Part shown: one piece after another, positions 9,477 through 19,839 of the stretch
How the letters are laid out: every line of letters begins with the position of its first letter
Numbering within the stretch: the stretch's first letter is position 1
DNA from: Clostridia bacterium
GTDB lineage: Bacteria > Bacillota > Clostridia > Oscillospirales > Acutalibacteraceae
Direction of reading: 5' to 3'
Assembly: GCA_017626295.1 (NCBI GenBank)
Contig: JAGAJB010000009.1
Location: 32,548-96,547 of the forward strand
DNA: 64,000 bases
Notes under the pieces: model-generated
Seen by the model: the letters and a program-made list of their open reading frames with translations, nothing else
Databases searched by the model: none
What the model was told of the DNA's origin: nothing
Translations under genes and position numbers: made by a program

Positions 9477-11453
9477 TTACGAAAGTTCAAACTGTCCTGT
9501 ATAGAGTTTATAGTACTTTCCTTGTTCTTCAATTAAAGTATCGTGGTCGCCTTTTTCTATAATTTCGCCGTTTTCAAGCACCATAATTGCGTTTGAATTG
9601 CGGACGGTTGAAAGTCTGTGGGCAATAACAAAAACAGTTTTACCCTCCATAAGTTTATCCATACCTTTTTCAATAAGGCGTTCAGTTCTTGTGTCAATGG
9701 AACTTGTGGCTTCGTCAAGGATAAGAACGGGCGGGTCCGCAACAGCGGCACGGGCAATGGCAAGAAGTTGGCGCTGACCTTGTGAAAGGTTACTGCCGTC
9801 ACCCTTAAGCATAGTGTTATAACCGTCGGGGAGTCTTGTAATAAAACTGTCTGCATTGGCAATTTTTGCCGCCCTTACAACGTCCTCGTGGGTTGCGTCA
9901 AGTTTACCGTAACGTATATTTTCTTCAACAGTACCTGTGAAAAGGTGTGTATCCTGTAAAACCATTGCAAGTGAACGGCGCAAATCATCTTTCTTAATCT
10001 TTTTGATGTTTATACCGTCGTATGTGATTTTACCCTCTTGAATATCATAGAAACGGTTAATAAGGTTTGTAATTGTAGTTTTACCTGCACCGGTAGAGCC
10101 GACGAAGGCGATTTTCTGACCGGGTTTTGCGTAAAGGGAAACATTTTTAAGAACAGTCTTTTTGCCGTCGTATGAGAAAGTAACATTGTGGAAACGAACG
10201 TCACCTTTAAGAGGAGTGTAGGTTACGCTGCCGTCAGCGGAGTGGGGATGTTTCCAAGCCCAAGAACCGGTTCTTTCTTCGGATTCCGTAATGTTTCCGT
10301 TTTCGTCGAATTTTGCATTCACAAGAGTAACGTAGCCGTTATCTTCCTCGGGTACAGTGTCGATAATGTCGAAAATTCTTTCAGCACCTGCAAGGGCCGC
10401 AAGAACATTGTTCATTTGCTGAGAAACCTGTGTTATGGGGTTGGAGAATTGCCTTGTGTATTGCAAGAATGATGCCAGAGAGCCTATTGTAAGCGCACCC
10501 TCTACACCGCCGAGGAAAACTCCTAAAGCGCCTGTTTGGTAATCGCCTAAATTAAGGATTATAAAAGCACCTAATGCAGCGGAGAGAGCAAAGTTAATGT
10601 AAGAAATATTTCCCATAATGGGCATAAGTATGCTTGCAAAAGTGTGGGCGTTGGTTGCAGATTTTCTGAAATCTTCATTTATATCCACAAAAGTTTCTTT
10701 AGTTTTGCCTTCTCTGCAGAAAACTTTTACAACCTTAAGACCTTCAATGAGTTCTTCAATATAACCGTTTACGCTACCCACAGCGGCTTGCTGTTTTCTG
10801 AAATACCGTGAACTTTTACCGCCTATAAATTTGATTACTGCAAGCATAATGAAAAGCATAACAATAATAAGACAGGTAAGCGCAGGGCTGATATAAAGCA
10901 TCATTGCAAATATACCCACTGCGGTGACGAAGGAAGAAATTGTCTGTACAAGACCCTGGCTTATAGCCTCGCGGACTGTGTCAACGTCGTTTGTAAAACG
11001 GCTCATAAGTTCACCGTGAGTATGGGTGTCAAAATATTTAATAGGTAAATCTTGCAAGTGGTCGAAAAGGTCGCGTCTTAAAAGATTTAATGTGTTCTGT
11101 GATACGTTAAGCATAAGTCGGGCGTGTATATACTGCGAGGCAGCACCTGCAGCGTATAAAACGCCCAAAACTACAAGGAGTTTAATAACAACGCTCATAT
11201 CGTTGGACCCTGTATTCAGTAAAACGCCTATTTCATTTATAATAGGGGCAAGCAGGTATGTTCCTGCAATATTTGCAAAGGCAGCAAAAAGAACTAATAA
11301 AATAACTATTACAAGAAGTCCTTTGCTTTTTGCAACGTAAGAGAGAAGTCTGCCAATTGTCTTTCCCACATTCTTTGGTTTTTCAAATTTCATTTTACCG
11401 CCGGGGCCACCGGGACCCTGGGCTTTTTTACGGTTTTCAGCCAATTGTAACAC
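9477..11453 (-). CDS. ABC exporter half-transporter, canonical nucleotide-binding site subunit
   Basis: 658 residues: six transmembrane helices (about residues 45-340) followed by an ATPase domain (about 415-650), the layout of type IV exporters (LmrA/MsbA-like). Walker A is GSTGAGKTT, the signature is LSQGQRQ, and Walker B ends in LILDEATSSID with the catalytic glutamate. A linker of about 55 residues between the two domains is unusually long. Its start lies 7 bases after the stop of the partner gene at 11461-13260, with a GGAG-type ribosome binding site, so the two are co-transcribed. Together they should form a heterodimeric drug or peptide exporter in the membrane, controlled by the MarR protein upstream. 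Confidence 0.93.
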   Translation of the reverse strand: MLQLAENRKKAQGPGGPGGKMKFEKPKNVGKTIGRLLSYVAKSKGLLVIVILLVLFAAFANIAGTYLLAPIINEIGVLLNTGSNDMSVVIKLLVVLGVLYAAGAASQYIHARLMLNVSQNTLNLLRRDLFDHLQDLPIKYFDTHTHGELMSRFTNDVDTVREAISQGLVQTISSFVTAVGIFAMMLYISPALTCLIIVMLFIMLAVIKFIGGKSSRYFRKQQAAVGSVNGYIEELIEGLKVVKVFCREGKTKETFVDINEDFRKSATNAHTFASILMPIMGNISYINFALSAALGAFIILNLGDYQTGALGVFLGGVEGALTIGSLASFLQYTRQFSNPITQVSQQMNNVLAALAGAERIFDIIDTVPEEDNGYVTLVNAKFDENGNITESEERTGSWAWKHPHSADGSVTYTPLKGDVRFHNVTFSYDGKKTVLKNVSLYAKPGQKIAFVGSTGAGKTTITNLINRFYDIQEGKITYDGINIKKIKKDDLRRSLAMVLQDTHLFTGTVEENIRYGKLDATHEDVVRAAKIANADSFITRLPDGYNTMLKGDGSNLSQGQRQLLAIARAAVADPPVLILDEATSSIDTRTERLIEKGMDKLMEGKTVFVIAHRLSTVRNSNAIMVLENGEIIEKGDHDTLIEEQGKYYKLYTGQFELS

Positions 11454-11460
11454 TCCTTTC

Positions 11461-13260
11461 TTATTGTTCCATTTTGCTTTCTTGCTGTGAGAAATACACT
11501 TCTTTGTATATTTCGTTTCGCGAAAGCAATTCGTCGTGGTTGCCTATATCATTTATTTTACCGTCATCAAGGACGATTATTTTATCTGCGTGTTGAATAG
11601 AGTTGATGCGCTGTGCAATTATGATTTTTGTTGTATCGGGAAGAAGATTTTTCATTCCCTCTCTGATTCTGCCGTCAGTAGCGGTATCCACGGCACTTGT
11701 TGAGTCATCAAGAATAAGTACGTTAGGCTTTTTGAGAATGGCTCTGGCAATACAAAGTCTTTGTTTCTGACCGCCCGAAACGTTGACACCGCCTTGGCCT
11801 AAGTCTGTTTTATATCCGTCGGGGAAACTCATAACGAAATCGTCCGCCTGTGCGATTTTTGCAGCGGCTCTGATTTCGTCAAGCGTTGCGTTTTCGTTAC
11901 CCCAACGCAAGTTTTCTTCTATTGTACCTGAGAAAAGGAGGTTTGTTTGAAGCACCATTGAAACGCTGTCGCGAAGAACGTGAAGTTTATAATCTTTAAC
12001 GTTTCTGCCGCCTACAAGGACTTCACCCTCCGTTGTGTCATAAAGGCGGGGGATAAGCTGTACAAGGGAAGTTTTGGCACTGCCCGTACCACCCAGAATA
12101 CCTACGGTTTCACCGGATTTTATAGTGAGATTTATATCTTTAAGAACGTTGTTTTCTGCATTCTTACTGTATTTAAAGCAAACGTTTCTGAATTCAATAC
12201 TGCCGTCTTTAACGGTCGCACTTTCATCAGCATTTTCGTCATTGATGTCGGGTTTTTCTTCCAAAACTTCGCATATACGGTTCATAGATGCCTTAGCCAT
12301 AACCGACATAACGAAAATCATGGAAATCATCATCAAAGACATAAATATCTGCTGGATATAGGTGATGAAACTCATAAGGTCGCCAAGATACATATCACCG
12401 CCCAATATAAGTTTTGCGCCGACCCAGAGAACGAGAATAATACAGGTGTAAATTGACACCGCCATTATGGGATTGTTGAGAATAATGAGTTTCTCGGCGA
12501 AAATAGATGCATCTTTTATCTCGTCGTTTGATACGCGGAATTTTTCTTTTTCGTGTTTTGATCTTACAAAGGCTTTAACAACTCTTGCACCTATGAGGGT
12601 TTCCTGAATGTAGTTGTTGAGTTTATCGTATTTTTTAAATAATTGTGTGAAACGCTTGTGTGCAGCCGCACCGATAAGAAGAATAAGAGCAAACATAACA
12701 GGCGCAATGCACATAAATATAAGCGATAATTTTTTATTTATGCTGAATGCCATTGATATAGCCATAGCAAACATAAGCGGTGAACGGATAAGCATTCTTA
12801 TAGCCATCATAAATGCCATCTGAACCATATTTATATCCGTAGTCATACGCGTAATGAGAGAACCGGTGGAGAATTTATCAATGTTTGAGAAAGAAAAGTC
12901 CTGTATTTTATTGAAAATACCTTTTCTGAGTTCAGCACCGAAACCCATACCTGCTTTTGCGGCAAAGTAGGCAGCACCCGCACCGCAGGCGAGAGAAATC
13001 ATAGCGATACCGAACATAAGACCGCCCGTGGCAAGTATAAGGTCAGTTCCCGCTAAATTGCCGAAACCCAGAGTAATAAGAATATCCGCAATAAAACTTT
13101 CTTTTTCCGCCAGGGATTGACCGCTGATACCGCAGTCAACGATAATCGACATTAAAAGAGGTATTATTACTTCTATAAGCACTTCGCACACAATCGCAAG
13201 GGGCGAAAGTATTGCAAAAAGCCTGTATTTTTTTGCATAGGGCAAAAGTTTTCTTATCAT
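11461..13260 (-). CDS. ABC exporter half-transporter, degenerate-site subunit
   Basis: 599 residues with the same exporter layout as its partner. Two departures mark this as the degenerate half of an asymmetric heterodimer, as in TM287/288 or BmrCD: Walker A reads GGTGSAKTS (alanine before the lysine), and Walker B reads LILDDSTSAVD, with aspartate in place of the catalytic glutamate. The signature VSGGQKQR is intact, so it can complete the partner's active site. First structural gene after the MarR regulator (20-base gap); a regulator-exporter-exporter operon is typical of substrate-induced efflux. Confidence 0.93.
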   Translation of the reverse strand: MIRKLLPYAKKYRLFAILSPLAIVCEVLIEVIIPLLMSIIVDCGISGQSLAEKESFIADILITLGFGNLAGTDLILATGGLMFGIAMISLACGAGAAYFAAKAGMGFGAELRKGIFNKIQDFSFSNIDKFSTGSLITRMTTDINMVQMAFMMAIRMLIRSPLMFAMAISMAFSINKKLSLIFMCIAPVMFALILLIGAAAHKRFTQLFKKYDKLNNYIQETLIGARVVKAFVRSKHEKEKFRVSNDEIKDASIFAEKLIILNNPIMAVSIYTCIILVLWVGAKLILGGDMYLGDLMSFITYIQQIFMSLMMISMIFVMSVMAKASMNRICEVLEEKPDINDENADESATVKDGSIEFRNVCFKYSKNAENNVLKDINLTIKSGETVGILGGTGSAKTSLVQLIPRLYDTTEGEVLVGGRNVKDYKLHVLRDSVSMVLQTNLLFSGTIEENLRWGNENATLDEIRAAAKIAQADDFVMSFPDGYKTDLGQGGVNVSGGQKQRLCIARAILKKPNVLILDDSTSAVDTATDGRIREGMKNLLPDTTKIIIAQRINSIQHADKIIVLDDGKINDIGNHDELLSRNEIYKEVYFSQQESKMEQ

Positions 13261-13280
13261 TATTTACGTACTCCTTTCGG

Positions 13281-13748
13281 TTATGTTGACTTTTTTAAAA
13301 GGTCGTCTATTTCTTCTCTGGTAAAACTTTCCGAATCAAGATTTTTATGAAGACGTACAAGAAGATTATGCAAAGTTTCGCGCTCTTCCGGGGAGAAATC
13401 GCGGAACATATCTTCGTCGGTGGCGTCACATATTTTTCTGAATTCTTTAAGTGCGTTTACTCCCTTTTCGGTAACGGAAATGTGATTTTTTCGGGAATCG
13501 TTTTCGTCAGCAGTTCTTGTTATAAGTCCTGCTTTTTCAATTCTTTTAAGCGTTACCGCGGCACTTGCAGGTGATATGTGCATAGCCTTTGCAAGTTCCT
13601 TTTGCGTGCATAGGTCGTGGTCGATAACATATTCTAAAATCATCGGTTGCCCGAAGTAAAGACCTACTTTTGATGCGGATTTTGTTATACGGCACCTGTG
13701 GATAACGGATATTGAGATAAGTTCGTGAACAAGGTTTCTCAGTTCCAT
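13281..13748 (-). CDS. MarR-family transcriptional regulator
   Basis: 155 residues with a winged-helix domain: the recognition region around CTQKELAKAMHISPASAAVTLKRIEKAGLI and a wing with ENDSRKNHISVTEKG. Start chosen at the ATG at 13748 because AAAGGTGA sits 5 bases upstream; a TTG 15 bases earlier lies upstream of that site. It is the first gene of the ABC exporter operon. A perfect 12-base palindrome lies 22-33 bases before the start, in a position for autorepression. It probably senses a compound exported by the transporter; the ligand is unknown. Confidence 0.92.
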   Translation of the reverse strand: MELRNLVHELISISVIHRCRITKSASKVGLYFGQPMILEYVIDHDLCTQKELAKAMHISPASAAVTLKRIEKAGLITRTADENDSRKNHISVTEKGVNALKEFRKICDATDEDMFRDFSPEERETLHNLLVRLHKNLDSESFTREEIDDLLKKST

Positions 13749-13769
13749 TTTATCACCTTTCAAAAATAG

Positions 13770-13781
13770 TTAAACGTTTAA
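13770..13781 (-). promoter_or_regulatory. Candidate MarR operator (TTAAACGTTTAA)
   Basis: Perfect 12-base palindrome 22 bases upstream of the MarR start codon, between the gene and its likely promoter. MarR proteins bind short A/T-rich palindromes and commonly repress their own operon. The assignment rests on position and symmetry only. Confidence 0.5.
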
Positions 13782-14085
13782 TTTAATCCTGTATATATTA
13801 CCACTTTTTTAAATTTTATTTTTACAAAAAAGAAAAATGTCACCCTTTTTTTCAAGTTCACAAAAAGTTAAAAATCGGATTTTACATATAATAATCGACA
13901 TTTAGGGTGAAAAATAGGGACGTTTCAACACAAACATACCATTGTTTTGTGCAAAAATACCAAACAAACAGGTAGATTTTTAACTGTGGTTTGAACAAAA
14001 TATATTAAAAAGTCTTGAAAATAAAAATTGAATTTGATATTATTAAGTTGATGTATCATAAAAATTTTTAACGGTGGTGGAAGAT
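13782..14085. other. Intergenic region between the MarR and glgB genes
   Basis: About 300 A/T-rich bases between divergent operons. A probable glgB promoter is TTGAAA (14015-14020), 17 bases, TATTAT (14038-14043). A CACAAA/TTTTGTG dyad lies at 13928-13951. I see no ORF and no riboswitch I recognise. Confidence 0.5.
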
Positions 14086-16029
14086 GTGAAAAAAAGAGTC
14101 GAAGCAACCGATTACAATGACTTTCCCTTGTATGTTTTTCATCAGGGTCGCAATTTTAAGGCGCAGGAGTTTTTAGGGGCGCATAAAGTTGAATCGGAAA
14201 AATATGTTTTCAGGGTGTGGGCACCCCACGCAACAGCGGTTTATGTTATTGGTGATTTTAACGGCTGGAATGAAGAAAGTGCGCCTATGGCACGCCTTAA
14301 CGATGCAGGTGTATGGGAAGCGTATGTTGACGGTGTCTGTAATTTCCACGCATATAAATTTCTGATATACTCTTCCGACGGCAGAAAGCATTATAAAGCC
14401 GACCCTTATGCAATCCACGCTGAAACCCGTCCCGGAACGGCTTCAAAAATATTTGAAAGCAATTATAAATGGCGTGACGGAAATTGGCTTAAAAAGAGAA
14501 AAGCATCTTCAGTATACAGTTCACCTGTTAATATTTATGAAGTTCATTTAGGTTCCTGGCGCGTTTATGAGGACGGTAACACATTAAGTTATCGTGATTT
14601 GGCAAAGGAACTTGTTGAGTACGTTAAAAAAATGGGTTATACCCATATAGAAGTTATGCCTGTTGCGGAGCATCCTTTTGACGGTTCCTGGGGCTATCAG
14701 GTAACAGGATATTTCGCGGTAACTTCAAGATACGGAACACCCGACGATTTTAAATATTTTATAGATGAATGTCACAAAGCGGGTATCGGCGTTATTGTTG
14801 ACTGGGTTCCTTCCCATTTCCCTAAAGATGCCCACGGTTTAGCACTCTTTGACGGAGAACCCTGTTACGAATATGCAGATTCTAAAAAAGGCGAACATCT
14901 TCAATGGGGTACTAAAGTTTTTGACTACGGCAGAAACGAAGTCCAGAGTTTTCTTATTTCAAACGCTTGTTTCTGGTTTGATGAATACCATATAGACGGT
15001 TTGCGAGTTGATGCGGTGGCTTCAATGCTCTATCTTGATTACGGCAGGGAAGAGGGACAGTGGATACCAAATGCAAACGGCGGTAACGAAAATCTTGAAG
15101 CGGTCGCATTTATGAAACAACTTAACGAAGCGGTGTTCAGAGAACACGGTGACGTTATGATGATAGCAGAAGAGAGTACCTCCTGGCCTATGGTTTCCAA
15201 ACCTGCATATATGGGAGGTCTGGGTTACAACTTCAAGTGGAATATGGGTTGGATGAACGATATTCTCCGATATTTCTCCCTTGACGGTATTTACAGAAAA
15301 TATAACCACGACCTTATTACTTTCTCATTCTTCTATGCTTTCAGCGAAAATTTTGTGTTGCCCATTTCACACGATGAGGTAGTTCACGGAAAATGCTCGC
15401 TTATAAACAAAATGCCCGGCAACTATAACGAAAAGTTTGCAGGTGTCAGAGCGTTCTTAGGATATATGTATGCTCATCCCGGTAAAAAACTTCTCTTTAT
15501 GGGCTCGGAATTCGGTCAGTTTATAGAGTGGGATTATAAAAAAGGTCTTGACTGGATTCTTCTGGATTACGATATGCACGTTCTTTTGCAGGACTATACA
15601 AGAGAACTTAATAAATTCTATAAAAAGAATTCGCCTATGTGGCAAATAGATTACAGTTGGGAAGGCTTTAATTGGATAGTCAGCGACGACAACGCAAATT
15701 CTGTTATTGCTTTCGTAAGAAGTAATGAAAATGATGAAAAAATAGTTGCGGTTTGTAACTTTACACCTGTTCTCAGGGAAGACTATAAAATAGGTGTTCC
15801 GGAAGCAGACGGGTATGAAATCGTTTTCAACTCCGACGCATCAAAATTCGGCGGTACGGGCGAACGACTTAAAAAGAGCTATCAGGTTAAAGAGGGCGCA
15901 ATGCACGGCTATGATAACTACATAGAGTTGAAACTTCCGCCTATGACGACAATTTATTTAAAACAAAAGAAAACGGAAGGAAAAACTTCCTTGGAGAAGA
16001 AAACTTCTTCTGAAAAGCATAAAATTTAA
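14086..16029 (+). CDS. glgB: 1,4-alpha-glucan branching enzyme
   Basis: Makes the alpha-1,6 branches of glycogen. 647 residues from the GTG at 14086, chosen because GGTGGTGG lies just upstream; two in-frame GTG codons at 14074 and 14077 overlap that site. Domains: an N-terminal CBM48 (VFRVWAPHATAVYVIGDFNGW), then the GH13 barrel with DGLRVDAVASM (nucleophile Asp), IAEEST (acid/base Glu) and SHDEVVHGK, and a C-terminal beta domain. The last 15 residues are a Lys/Ser/Thr-rich tail with no family counterpart. First gene of glgB-glgC-glgD-glgA. Confidence 0.96.
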   Translation: MKKRVEATDYNDFPLYVFHQGRNFKAQEFLGAHKVESEKYVFRVWAPHATAVYVIGDFNGWNEESAPMARLNDAGVWEAYVDGVCNFHAYKFLIYSSDGRKHYKADPYAIHAETRPGTASKIFESNYKWRDGNWLKKRKASSVYSSPVNIYEVHLGSWRVYEDGNTLSYRDLAKELVEYVKKMGYTHIEVMPVAEHPFDGSWGYQVTGYFAVTSRYGTPDDFKYFIDECHKAGIGVIVDWVPSHFPKDAHGLALFDGEPCYEYADSKKGEHLQWGTKVFDYGRNEVQSFLISNACFWFDEYHIDGLRVDAVASMLYLDYGREEGQWIPNANGGNENLEAVAFMKQLNEAVFREHGDVMMIAEESTSWPMVSKPAYMGGLGYNFKWNMGWMNDILRYFSLDGIYRKYNHDLITFSFFYAFSENFVLPISHDEVVHGKCSLINKMPGNYNEKFAGVRAFLGYMYAHPGKKLLFMGSEFGQFIEWDYKKGLDWILLDYDMHVLLQDYTRELNKFYKKNSPMWQIDYSWEGFNWIVSDDNANSVIAFVRSNENDEKIVAVCNFTPVLREDYKIGVPEADGYEIVFNSDASKFGGTGERLKKSYQVKEGAMHGYDNYIELKLPPMTTIYLKQKKTEGKTSLEKKTSSEKHKI

Positions 16030-16060
16030 CTTTATATAAATCGAAAGGAAAGTGACAACA

Positions 16061-17281
16061 ATGGCAAAAAAGACAGAATGTATTGCAATGCTTCTTGCAG
16101 GCGGTCAGGGTTCAAGACTGGGCGTTCTTACAAAAAACATTGCCAAACCTGCTGTACCTTACGGCGGTAAGTACAGAATTATCGACTTCCCTCTTTCAAA
16201 CTGTGTAAACTCAGGTATTTATACAGTAGGTGTTCTCACACAGTATCAGCCCCTTGAACTTAACGATTATATCGGTAACGGCGGTCCGTGGGATCTTGAC
16301 CGTGCAAACGGCGGTGTTCATATCCTTTCACCCTATCAGCAAATTGAGGGTACGGAATGGTATAAAGGTACTGCCAATGCAATTTACCAGAATATTCAGT
16401 TTATTGACAGATATAACCCCGAGTATGTGGCAGTTCTTTCCGGTGACCACATCTATAAAATGGACTATGCTAAAATGCTTCAGTTCCATAAGGAAAAAGA
16501 TGCGGCTTGCACAATAGCAATGCTTGAAGTTCCGTGGGAAGAAGCATCACGTTTCGGACTTATGTTTACAGATGATGACGGTAGAATTACCGCATTTGAG
16601 GAAAAACCCAAGAATCCTAAGAGCAACAAGGCTTCAATGGGCGTATATATGTTCACTTGGGAAAAACTTCGTCAGTATCTTATTGATGATGAAAACAACC
16701 CCGAATCCTCAAACGACTTCGGTAAAAACGTTATTCCTGCAATGCACGAAGCAGGCGAAAGACTTTTTGCATACGGTTTTGAGGGCTATTGGAAAGACGT
16801 GGGAACCATCGACTCTCTTTGGGAGGCTAACTTAGACCTTCTTAATCCCAAGGCAAATATCGACCTTAGCGACTCAACCTGGAAGATTTACGGCAGAGGT
16901 GCCGCTGCTGCTCCTCAGTATGTTTCCGACAAAGCGGTTATCGAAAATTCTATCGCTGCAGGCGGATGCGAAATCGAAGGTAAAATTGATTATTCCGTAC
17001 TTTTCTCGGATGTTACCGTTGAAGAGGGCGCATTTGTTGATTATTCAATTGTTATGCCCGGTGCAGTTATCAAAAAAGGCGCAGTTGTTCAGTATGCTAT
17101 GGTTGCTGAAAATGCAGTTATCGAGGAAGGCGCAGTAGTCGGCGAAAATCCCGAAAAATGTGAAAACCTTGAAAACTGGGGCGTCAGCGTAGTAGGCGCA
17201 GGCGTAAATGTAGGTAAAAATGCTAAAGTTAAAGCAAAATCTATGATTTCTGAAGATGTTAAGGAGGGTGAAACAGTATGA
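16061..17281 (+). CDS. glgC: Glucose-1-phosphate adenylyltransferase, catalytic subunit
   Basis: Forms ADP-glucose from ATP and glucose-1-phosphate, the committed step of glycogen synthesis. 406 residues; the ATG at 16061 is preceded by AAAGGAAAG. Motifs: [14 protein letters not shown] at the N terminus, the sugar-phosphate loop [22 protein letters not shown] and [10 protein letters not shown], ending in a left-handed beta-helix of hexapeptide repeats (about residues 290-395). Its stop overlaps the glgD start (ATGA at 17278-17281), which fits equimolar synthesis of a GlgC-GlgD heteromer. Confidence 0.96.
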   Translation: MAKKTECIAMLLAGGQGSRLGVLTKNIAKPAVPYGGKYRIIDFPLSNCVNSGIYTVGVLTQYQPLELNDYIGNGGPWDLDRANGGVHILSPYQQIEGTEWYKGTANAIYQNIQFIDRYNPEYVAVLSGDHIYKMDYAKMLQFHKEKDAACTIAMLEVPWEEASRFGLMFTDDDGRITAFEEKPKNPKSNKASMGVYMFTWEKLRQYLIDDENNPESSNDFGKNVIPAMHEAGERLFAYGFEGYWKDVGTIDSLWEANLDLLNPKANIDLSDSTWKIYGRGAAAAPQYVSDKAVIENSIAAGGCEIEGKIDYSVLFSDVTVEEGAFVDYSIVMPGAVIKKGAVVQYAMVAENAVIEEGAVVGENPEKCENLENWGVSVVGAGVNVGKNAKVKAKSMISEDVKEGETV

Positions 17282-18390
17282 TGCCGAAAAATGTTCTCGG
17301 AATTGTTTATTCCAATTCCTATGATTCAAGTCTTGGTGCTCTTACAGCAAGACGTACTATGGGCTCAGTTCCCTTTGGCGGAAGATACCGTCTTATAGAT
17401 TTTCCGCTTTCAAACCTTGTAAACTGCGGTGTAACAAAAGTCGGTGTTATTGCAAACAGTAACTTCCGTTCACTTATGGACCATGTAGGCAGTGGCAGAC
17501 CCTGGGACCTTTCAAGAAAAGTTGACGGTCTTACAATGCTTCCTCCCTTTACACCCACAGCAGTTGACGCTAACAACAGAATTGATTCTTTAAGCAGAAT
17601 TATGGAGTTTATCTCCCACTCAAAACAGGAAAACGTTCTTCTTATGGACTCAAACTTTGTATGCAATATGGATTGCTCCAAACTTTTTGATTTCCATTCA
17701 AAGAAAAATGCAGATATTACCATCGCTTATTGCACAGGCGCTCTTCCCAAACTTCAGAATCAGGCAGTTCTTGACGTTAATGAGGATGCGAAGATTACAA
17801 ATATCGGTATTGACGTAAAAACAAGTTCTGACGTAAACTATTCAGCAAATGTAATTCTTATAAGAAAAGCACTTCTTGAAAGACTTATAGGCGATGCTGA
17901 AAGTTATGCATACACAAGTTTTGAAAAAGACATTCTTCAGAAGAATGTTTCCACACTTAACATTTACGGCTACAAAATAGAAGAATGGAACTGCACTATC
18001 GACAGTATGAACACATATTTTGAAGCAAATATGGAACTTCTTAAAAAAGAATGCAGAAAAGAACTTTTCAATGAAGATACACCTGTTTTCACAAAAGTCC
18101 GTAACGATATGCCCGTTGTTTACGGCATTACATCCGAGTGCAAAAATTCGCTCATTGCCGACGGTTGCCAGATAGAAGGTACTGTTAAAAACAGTATTAT
18201 TTTCCGTGGCGCAAGGGTTGCAAAGGGTGCAGTAGTTGAAAACTCTATTCTTATGCAGGACGCTTTTGTTGGTGAGGATGCAAAACTTAACTGTGTAATT
18301 ATGGATAAAAACACAGTTATCACACCTAAGAAAGTTCTTTCCGGCGATAAGAGTTATCCCTTATTTGTAGGCAAAGAAATCGTTATTTAA
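17278..18390 (+). CDS. glgD: Glucose-1-phosphate adenylyltransferase, GlgD subunit
   Basis: 370 residues, homologous to GlgC and typical of Firmicutes. It keeps the [16 protein letters not shown] region but lacks the LAGGxGxRLxxLT nucleotide loop: the start reads [19 protein letters not shown]. The catalytic aspartate segment is [10 protein letters not shown] rather than [10 protein letters not shown]. It therefore probably acts as a modulatory partner that raises GlgC activity, as reported for the Geobacillus GlgCD pair. A C-terminal hexapeptide-repeat region is present. Translationally coupled to glgC. Confidence 0.95.
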   Translation: MMPKNVLGIVYSNSYDSSLGALTARRTMGSVPFGGRYRLIDFPLSNLVNCGVTKVGVIANSNFRSLMDHVGSGRPWDLSRKVDGLTMLPPFTPTAVDANNRIDSLSRIMEFISHSKQENVLLMDSNFVCNMDCSKLFDFHSKKNADITIAYCTGALPKLQNQAVLDVNEDAKITNIGIDVKTSSDVNYSANVILIRKALLERLIGDAESYAYTSFEKDILQKNVSTLNIYGYKIEEWNCTIDSMNTYFEANMELLKKECRKELFNEDTPVFTKVRNDMPVVYGITSECKNSLIADGCQIEGTVKNSIIFRGARVAKGAVVENSILMQDAFVGEDAKLNCVIMDKNTVITPKKVLSGDKSYPLFVGKEIVI

Positions 18391-18413
18391 CACAAAATTA
18401 AAGGAGTAATAAA

Positions 18414-19838
18414 ATGAAAGTTTTATATGCCGCAAGTGAAGCTTTGCCGTTTATAGCAAGCGGCGGTTTAGGCGATGTTGCAGGTTCTTTACCTCAGGCT
18501 TTAAGAAAAAGGCTTATAGGTTGCCGCGTTGTTATGCCCCTTTATGACAACATCAAGCAAGAACTTAAAGATTCAATGAAATTCATTACAAATATTTCCG
18601 TACCTGTTGCCTGGCGCAGACAGTACTGCGGAATATTTGAAGCAAGAGCAGGCGGAGTTATTTACTATCTTCTTGATAACCAGTATTATTTTAAGAGAGA
18701 TTCTCTTTACGGTTTTTATGATGATGCAGAGCGTTTTGCATTCTTCTCAAGAGCAATTCTTGAAATAATTCCCCATATCGGCTTCAAACCCGATATTATC
18801 CATTGTAACGATTGGCAGACTGCTCTTACTCCTGTATATTACAGCACAATGTATGCTAATCAGCCCGGTTACGAGAATATAAAAACCGTTTTTACAATTC
18901 ATAATATTCAGTACCAGGGCGTTTACGGTGAAGAACTTCTTGACAATGTTGTTGGTATCAACCACGCAGACAAGAATCTTCTTGAATATGACGGAACAGT
19001 TAACCTTATGAAAGGTGCAATTGAGTGTGCTAATGCGGTTACAACCGTCAGCCCCTCTTATGCAAAGGAAATACTTGACCCTTGGTATTCACACGGACTT
19101 GATACAATTCTTAAAGAGCGCAGTTTCAAACTCAGAGGTATACTTAACGGTATTGACGTTATTAACTATAACCCCGAAACTGACAAGGATATTTTCAAAA
19201 ATTACACTGCCGATAATGTACGCGGTAAATACGCTAATAAAACAGAACTCCAGAAGCTTTTAGGGCTTCCGGAGAAAAGTGATACTCCCGTTATGGGTAT
19301 GGTTACAAGACTTGTTTCTCATAAGGGTCTTGACCTTTGCAAAGCAGTTCTCGATGAACTCCTTGCAACAACGGATATTCAACTTGTAGTTCTTGGTTCG
19401 GGTGATTATCAGTACGAAGAATTCTTCCGCGGTCTTGCCGCACGTTATCCCGAACAAGTTGGTTTGTGCTTAGGCTTTATTCCCGACCTTGCAAGAAAAA
19501 TCTATGCCGGAAGTGACTTGTTCCTTATGCCGTCAAAGAGTGAGCCTTGCGGTCTTTCTCAGATGGTTGCTCTTCGTTACGGTACAATTCCCATTGTCCG
19601 TGAAACAGGCGGTCTCAGAGATTCTGTCCGTGACAGCGGTGACGGTGAAGGTAACGGCTTCGTTTTCTCAAGTTACAATGCCCACGATATGCTTCACGCC
19701 ATCAGAAGAGCCTGCGAAGGTTATCAGGATAAAGAGGGTTGGCAGATACTTGTTAAACGCGCTATGGACAGCGATAACAGTTGGGGCAAATCCGCAAACG
19801 AATATATAAGAATGTACAAGGAAGTTTTAAAGGGTTGA
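18414..19838 (+). CDS. glgA: Glycogen synthase (ADP-glucose, GT5)
   Basis: Extends alpha-1,4-glucan from ADP-glucose. 474 residues, standard length. The N-terminal substrate loop reads ASGGLGDVAGSLP; the KTGG lysine of E. coli GlgA is replaced, which I recall as common in Clostridia. HCNDWQTAL, FTIHNIQYQG and the C-terminal PSKSEPCGLSQMVALRYG block with the EX7E motif identify the family. AAAGGAG ribosome binding site, 23 bases after glgD; last gene of the glg operon, with a convergent XRE gene immediately beyond it. Confidence 0.96.
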   Translation: MKVLYAASEALPFIASGGLGDVAGSLPQALRKRLIGCRVVMPLYDNIKQELKDSMKFITNISVPVAWRRQYCGIFEARAGGVIYYLLDNQYYFKRDSLYGFYDDAERFAFFSRAILEIIPHIGFKPDIIHCNDWQTALTPVYYSTMYANQPGYENIKTVFTIHNIQYQGVYGEELLDNVVGINHADKNLLEYDGTVNLMKGAIECANAVTTVSPSYAKEILDPWYSHGLDTILKERSFKLRGILNGIDVINYNPETDKDIFKNYTADNVRGKYANKTELQKLLGLPEKSDTPVMGMVTRLVSHKGLDLCKAVLDELLATTDIQLVVLGSGDYQYEEFFRGLAARYPEQVGLCLGFIPDLARKIYAGSDLFLMPSKSEPCGLSQMVALRYGTIPIVRETGGLRDSVRDSGDGEGNGFVFSSYNAHDMLHAIRRACEGYQDKEGWQILVKRAMDSDNSWGKSANEYIRMYKEVLKG

Positions 19839-19839
19839 T

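Noticed and set aside
18414..18500. GlgA without the KTGG lysine as a damaged synthase
   Set aside because: The ASGGLGDVAGSLP form is, to my knowledge, usual for clostridial GlgA and the rest of the protein is intact.
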